A DNA stretch of 10,990 bases from Altererythrobacter sp. (GTDB lineage Bacteria > Pseudomonadota > Alphaproteobacteria > Sphingomonadales > Sphingomonadaceae), in contig JAGXGU010000010.1 in NCBI GenBank assembly GCA_024636575.1, positions 1 through 10,990 on the forward strand. Direction: 5' to 3'. The position numbers and the translations under genes were made by a program. This document shows positions 8,601-10,990 of the stretch, piece by piece. The notes below the pieces were generated by a model. The model saw only the letters and a list, made by a program, of their open reading frames with translations. It searched no databases and was not told the origin of the DNA. Numbering within the stretch: position 1 is the stretch's first letter; every line of letters begins with the position of its first letter.

Positions 8601-9083
8601 CTGGAACGCGATACGGCCAAGCTGAGCCCGCAGATCACGGTCGATGCGCCGATCATGATCCCCGAAGACTACGTCCCCGATCTGACCGTGCGGATGGCGC
8701 TCTATCGCCGCCTCAACAACGCTGCTGACAAGGCGGAGATCGAGGCGATGGCGGCGGAAATGATCGACCGGTTCGGCGCGCTGCCGCAGCCGACCAGCAA
8801 TCTGATCCGTCTGATCGAAATCAAGCATCAGGCGATTGCCGCCAATATTTCAAAAATCGATGTCGGCGTGCGCGGCACGCTGGTGACGTTCCACAAGGAC
8901 GATTTTTCCGACCCGATGGGGCTATTGTCCTATGTCGAGCGACTGGGCGATACCGCAAAATTGCGCCCCGATATGAAACTGGTGATCAACCGCGCGTGGA
9001 GCGATCCGATCTCGCGCCTGAATGGCCTGTTCCAGCTGACCAAGGGCCTAAGCAATATTGCCCGGAAAGCCGCCAGGCGCTGA
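5607..9083 (+). CDS. mfd: Transcription-repair coupling factor Mfd
   Basis: Encodes 1158 residues, close to the 1148 of E. coli Mfd. It displaces RNA polymerase stalled at lesions and recruits UvrA for excision repair. The N-terminal UvrB-like module contains WDCLPYDRASP and FAVRGSIFDIFP (from residue 162). The RNA polymerase-interaction domain begins about 485 (TGDLVVHSDHGIGRYLGL) and includes KLYIPVENLEVLSRYG. The motor has Walker A GDVGFGKT at 634-641 (K640), DEEQ at 735-738, TATPIPRTL at 761-769 and RGRVGRS at 906-912. The TRG translocation motif is at about 946-971 (HDLDIRGAGNLLG). The C-terminal D7 domain fills the last 150 residues or so. Every motor motif is intact. The start ATG has a weak GAG six bases upstream. 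The stop lies four bases from that of the convergent EAL gene. Confidence 0.98.
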   Translation: MPDLSRILDANISLTLSSVARGAQPLVLADLARASKGRAVFIAADDAAMRSVSDTAHFFAPELEVIEFPAWDCLPYDRASPALSVSAKRLSALHSLQTGKRGSQLLVTTVNAVLQRVLTPFRIRESVRLFKPGTEIGHASLTHLLMRQGYSRTDTVIDAGEFAVRGSIFDIFPSGLEQGLRLDFFGDELESLRLFDPGTQMSTGILKEHLLLPASEALLDEDTIKRFRGRYREMFGAAATGDPLYQAVSEGRRQAGMEHWLPLFEDKLATLFDHLSKDDQIIIDSGAISAGEERLSDITEYHQSRQDAAGQKAGSYRPIAEDALYLTGPEYQGFLKEWPVHRTSIFAEPANDAVVDFGFTSARDFTPERARGDNIYSAAAQHLQSLAKNGKRPLLAAYSTGSRARIASILSEAGTETALADSWQEALGLSAKGKPVALVLPLESGFANDQLELLTEQDILGDRLVRRKKKRKDADAFLAELSALSTGDLVVHSDHGIGRYLGLEPIAAGKSLHDCVMLEYAGGDKLYIPVENLEVLSRYGSSEEFVQLDRLGGEAWQRRSSRMKERIREIAGELMKTAAARALRKAPILSADGTSFNQFVDRFPWEETDDQDRAIADVLADLESGRPMDRLVCGDVGFGKTEVALRAAFVAAMNGQQVAVVAPTTLLARQHYTNFAERFAGFPLKIGRLSRLVPAKEMTDTRKGLDDGTMDVVIGTHAILSKSTQFKDLGLVIVDEEQRFGVTHKEKLKQLRADVHVLTLTATPIPRTLQMAMAGLRELSTIQTPPVDRLAVRTYVMEWDDMVMREALLREHHRGGQSFIVVPRIADMASVEEWLHEHVPEIKAISAHGQMSPTEVETRMGAFYDRKYEVLLSTTIVESGLDIPTANTIIIHRADRFGLAQLYQLRGRVGRSKLRAYAYLTHPRDQQLSEVAEKRLKVLGDLDSLGAGFQLASHDLDIRGAGNLLGDEQSGHIREVGFELYQSMLEDAILAVKAGDTGLERDTAKLSPQITVDAPIMIPEDYVPDLTVRMALYRRLNNAADKAEIEAMAAEMIDRFGALPQPTSNLIRLIEIKHQAIAANISKIDVGVRGTLVTFHKDDFSDPMGLLSYVERLGDTAKLRPDMKLVINRAWSDPISRLNGLFQLTKGLSNIARKAARR

Positions 9084-9092
9084 TCTGTCAGC
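9079..9092. repeat. Small inverted repeat spanning both convergent stop codons
   Basis: GCTGA (9079-9083) and TCAGC (9088-9092) form a perfect 5-bp stem with a TCTG loop. The left arm carries the TGA of mfd and the right arm carries, on the other strand, the TGA of the EAL gene. No T-tract follows on either side, so it is not a standard intrinsic terminator. Symmetrical TGA stops explain part of the palindrome. Confidence 0.4.
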
Positions 9093-10413
9093 AGGCTCGC
9101 CGCGCCAACGCCGCGAATTCCTCTGCTTCCATCGGTGCTGCCCGCAAGAACCCCTGGTAAAATTCGCACCCTTCGCTAGCGATCAGGTCACGCTGGGACT
9201 GCGTCTCTATGCCCTCTGCAATCGTCTTGAGCCCCAATGCCTTGGACATCGCCACAATCGCCCGGAACACAGCCAGATCTTTCGGCGCCTCTGCGATCCC
9301 TTCCACCATCGCCCGGTCAAGTTTGAGGTAATCCAGCGGCAATATCTGAAGATATCGGAAATTGCAGAAACCGGCACCGAAATCATCAAGCGCGATGCGC
9401 ACTCCGCTACCCCGCAGATCACCGAGCATTGCAGCCGATCGTTCGAGTTCGGCCAGCAATACATGTTCAGTGATTTCCAGCGTCAACTGACCCGGAGCAA
9501 ATCCGGATGCGGCAATCATCGCCAATAGCTCTCTGGCAAAACTGGCGGCGGCCAGATCAGCCGGTGTGACATTAAGCGACAGGCGCATCTCAACCGGCCA
9601 ATGCGCAGCTTCCCCCAGCGCCCGTTCGGCAATATGGCGCGAAAGCGGAGCCAGATGATCGGCCCGTTCGGCAATCGCAAACAGCGCGCTGGCACCAATG
9701 CGGCCCAATTGCGGATGTTGCCAGCGGGCCAGTGCCTCCGCCCCGATCAACCGGTCATCGGGCAGGCTGTATTGGGGCTGATACACCACCTCGATCTCGC
9801 CCCGGTCGAGCGCGGCCAGCAAATCGGCTTCCAATTGCGCATTGGGCCGCCCGCGCGGAGTGTGGACACCATCGGCCCAGACAACGCGCTGGCCATGGCT
9901 CTGTTGCGCCTGTTCCAATGCCTGGCCCAACCGTTCGAAGATCATCTTTGCCCCCTCCCCCGGCATAGCCCGCATCAGGGCAACGCGCGGCCACAAACGC
10001 AGGGTGGCGGCATCTTCCAGTCCGGCAATAGGATGGGCGACGGCGTCCGCCAGCGCTTCTCCAAGCCATTGCCACCGCTCCCGGCTGCACGCTTCACGCA
10101 CCGCAAGCAGGAATTTCCCGCCACCGATACGTGCGGCAATCCAGTCACCATCTTCGAATTCATCATCGGAGAAATGTCCGATCCGCTGTGCCACGGTGAC
10201 CAGCGCCCCGTCGCCTGCCGCCTCGCCATAGGCCAGATTGACCGTGTCGAACCGCCCGAGCGCCAGCACCATGATGTGAACGGGCGCGGCGCGCCCTTCA
10301 TCATTTGCCTGCTGCTGCCATTCGTTCAACCGGTCCTGCGCCGCTTCGGTGCAGGCAAGCCCGGTCAGAACGTCTCTCAGGTCGGTTTGGATCATGCGTT
10401 GAATACTTGCCAT
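9088..10413 (-). CDS. GGDEF-EAL protein with degenerate GGDEF; likely c-di-GMP phosphodiesterase
   Basis: Encodes 441 residues with no signal peptide, membrane segment or recognisable PAS/GAF sensor, so it is probably cytosolic. Residues about 45-185 look like a GGDEF domain (HIMVLALGRFDTVNLAYGEAAGD, then RIGGGKFLLA). The signature is GGGKF at 97-101 in place of GG(D/E)EF, so cyclase activity is not expected. The EAL domain (about 192-441) keeps the known catalytic set: E226 of the EAL motif, N281, E313 in LEITE, D343-D344 in DDFGAG, K364, E400 and E403 in EGIE, and Q420. It should therefore hydrolyse c-di-GMP to pGpG. The start ATG at 10413 lacks a clear ribosome-binding site; the in-frame Met7 (10395) is an alternative. 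The gene diverges from nadK by 137 bp and converges on mfd. Confidence 0.92.
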   Translation of the reverse strand: MASIQRMIQTDLRDVLTGLACTEAAQDRLNEWQQQANDEGRAAPVHIMVLALGRFDTVNLAYGEAAGDGALVTVAQRIGHFSDDEFEDGDWIAARIGGGKFLLAVREACSRERWQWLGEALADAVAHPIAGLEDAATLRLWPRVALMRAMPGEGAKMIFERLGQALEQAQQSHGQRVVWADGVHTPRGRPNAQLEADLLAALDRGEIEVVYQPQYSLPDDRLIGAEALARWQHPQLGRIGASALFAIAERADHLAPLSRHIAERALGEAAHWPVEMRLSLNVTPADLAAASFARELLAMIAASGFAPGQLTLEITEHVLLAELERSAAMLGDLRGSGVRIALDDFGAGFCNFRYLQILPLDYLKLDRAMVEGIAEAPKDLAVFRAIVAMSKALGLKTIAEGIETQSQRDLIASEGCEFYQGFLRAAPMEAEEFAALARRAC

Positions 10414-10431
10414 GATGTTGCCGTAACGCGA

Positions 10432-10459
10432 AATTTATTGTGTGCCTGCGATTTGTCGG
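10432..10459 (-). promoter_or_regulatory. Candidate promoter of the EAL gene
   Basis: On the minus strand CCGACA (10459-10454) and TAAATT (10437-10432) are separated by 16 bases. Each matches four of six positions of the sigma-70 consensus. Initiation would fall about 12 bases before the annotated ATG, which would leave a very short leader without a Shine-Dalgarno. This is a guess from pattern only. Confidence 0.25.
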
Positions 10460-10465
10460 ATGCGT

Positions 10466-10477
10466 TGCCAAATGGCA
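10466..10477. promoter_or_regulatory. Inverted repeat TGCCA-AA-TGGCA, possible operator
   Basis: A perfect 5-bp inverted repeat with a 2-base centre sits in the middle of the 137-bp spacer between the divergent EAL gene and nadK. It lies just upstream of the candidate EAL-gene promoter. Its size is at the lower limit for a dimeric repressor half-site pair, and chance occurrence is not excluded. Confidence 0.3.
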
Positions 10478-10536
10478 CAGCGGCCCATAGGGACGCAGAC
10501 ACACCATGCGCCGCGACCTATTGGCCGCAACACACA

Positions 10537-10543
10537 GGGGGAG
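10537..10543 (+). promoter_or_regulatory. Shine-Dalgarno of nadK
   Basis: GGGGGAG lies seven bases before the ATG at 10551. It selects this start over an in-frame ATG at 10506, which would add 15 residues (MRRDLLAATHRGSGL) and has only a distant AGGGA, 12 bases upstream. Confidence 0.7.
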
Positions 10544-10550
10544 CGGACTT

Positions 10551-10990
10551 ATGACCGACAGACATAATTTTACCCGCCTGGCCCTGCTCGCATCCGATAC
10601 CGATCAGGCGAAGGAAGCGGAAGGCGAACTGCGCCATCTGGTCGAGTGGGTACCCTTGGCAGAGGCGGAAGCCGTGGTGGTGCTTGGCGGCGATGGCTTC
10701 ATGCTGCAAACTTTGCACCATATGCTCGATAGCGGGCGCGTGATCCCGGCTTATGGCTTAAATCTGGGCACAGTGGGCTTTTTGATGAACAAACGGCGCA
10801 GCAGGTCGAACTTCCTTACCCGGGTCAACCGCTCACGCGCCATCGCCATTGCCCCGCTGAAGATGGAGGCGGTGACTCAGGACGGTACGCACCACGAGTT
10901 TTACGCCATCAACGAAGTCTCTCTGCTGCGCGAAACCCGACAGACGGCCAAGATAGAAGTGACCGTGAATGAAACGGTACGGATCAAGGA
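10551..10990 (+). CDS. nadK: NAD kinase, 5' part
   Basis: Reads MTDRHNFTRLALLASDTDQA and stays open to the right edge; 146 residues are visible. NAD kinase phosphorylates NAD to NADP with ATP in the cytosol. The family signature AVVVLGGDGFMLQTLH carries GGDG at residues 46-49, with the catalytic aspartate D48. It is followed by YGLNLGTVGFLMN (68-80) and the NAD-binding AINEVSLLRETRQTAK with the NE pair at 121-122. The short N-terminus before GGDG is as I recall for alphaproteobacterial NadK and shorter than in E. coli. The C-terminal half, including the rest of the beta-rich NAD-binding domain, is outside the window. It is transcribed away from the EAL gene; no convincing -10/-35 pair is seen ahead of it. 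Confidence 0.95.
   Translation, partial: MTDRHNFTRLALLASDTDQAKEAEGELRHLVEWVPLAEAEAVVVLGGDGFMLQTLHHMLDSGRVIPAYGLNLGTVGFLMNKRRSRSNFLTRVNRSRAIAIAPLKMEAVTQDGTHHEFYAINEVSLLRETRQTAKIEVTVNETVRIK

Noticed and set aside
10473..10487. TGGCAC as the -24 element of a sigma-54 promoter ahead of nadK
   Set aside because: The required GC of the -12 element (TTGC-like) is absent at the correct spacing on the plus strand, and the mirrored arrangement on the minus strand also fails.
9601..10554. A 317-codon plus-strand open frame opposite the EAL gene that ends just inside nadK
   Set aside because: It is a mirror frame of the EAL gene continuing by chance through the spacer; the nadK start with its strong Shine-Dalgarno is in a different frame.
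1..10990. A hidden defence, mobile or secondary-metabolite system
   Set aside because: All confidently called genes are core or widespread families; I saw no direct repeats, integrase, toxin-antitoxin pair, repeat array or shift in base composition by eye.

Overview
The window looks like a stretch of ordinary core chromosome from a GC-rich alphaproteobacterium. Sphingomonadales, perhaps the Erythrobacter group, is my best guess. It rests on the RecG, SdhE, Mfd and NadK sequence types and on a recG/sdhE/mfd block that I recall from alphaproteobacteria. No taxon-defining marker such as rRNA is present. I see no mobile element, CRISPR array, tRNA, rRNA or prophage gene, and coding density is very high. 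I do not find a novel multi-gene system here.

Layout from left to right: the C-terminal part of an ABC1/COQ8-type atypical kinase (+, enters from the left edge, ends at 843); a secreted DUF885 protein with an HExxPGH motif (-, 844..2619); a low-molecular-weight protein-tyrosine phosphatase (+, 2697..3182); RecG helicase (-, 3179..5236); SdhE, the succinate dehydrogenase flavinylation factor (+, 5289..5567); Mfd transcription-repair coupling factor (+, 5607..9083); a degenerate-GGDEF/intact-EAL c-di-GMP phosphodiesterase (-, 9088..10413); and the N-terminal part of NAD kinase (+, from 10551, runs off the right edge).

The genes alternate in strand, so most sit in divergent or convergent pairs. 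There are three divergent spacers, at 2620-2696, 5237-5288 and 10414-10550. The three convergent junctions are extremely tight: 0 nt apart, 4 nt overlapping and 4 nt apart. sdhE and mfd, 39 nt apart on the same strand, are the only likely co-transcribed pair. Functional links: RecG and Mfd are related DNA translocases of replication and transcription-coupled repair. The ABC1 kinase (ubiquinone biosynthesis in known relatives) and SdhE (complex II maturation) both belong to respiratory-chain assembly. The EAL protein and NadK are regulatory and cofactor functions. No stretch longer than about 140 bases lacks a gene.
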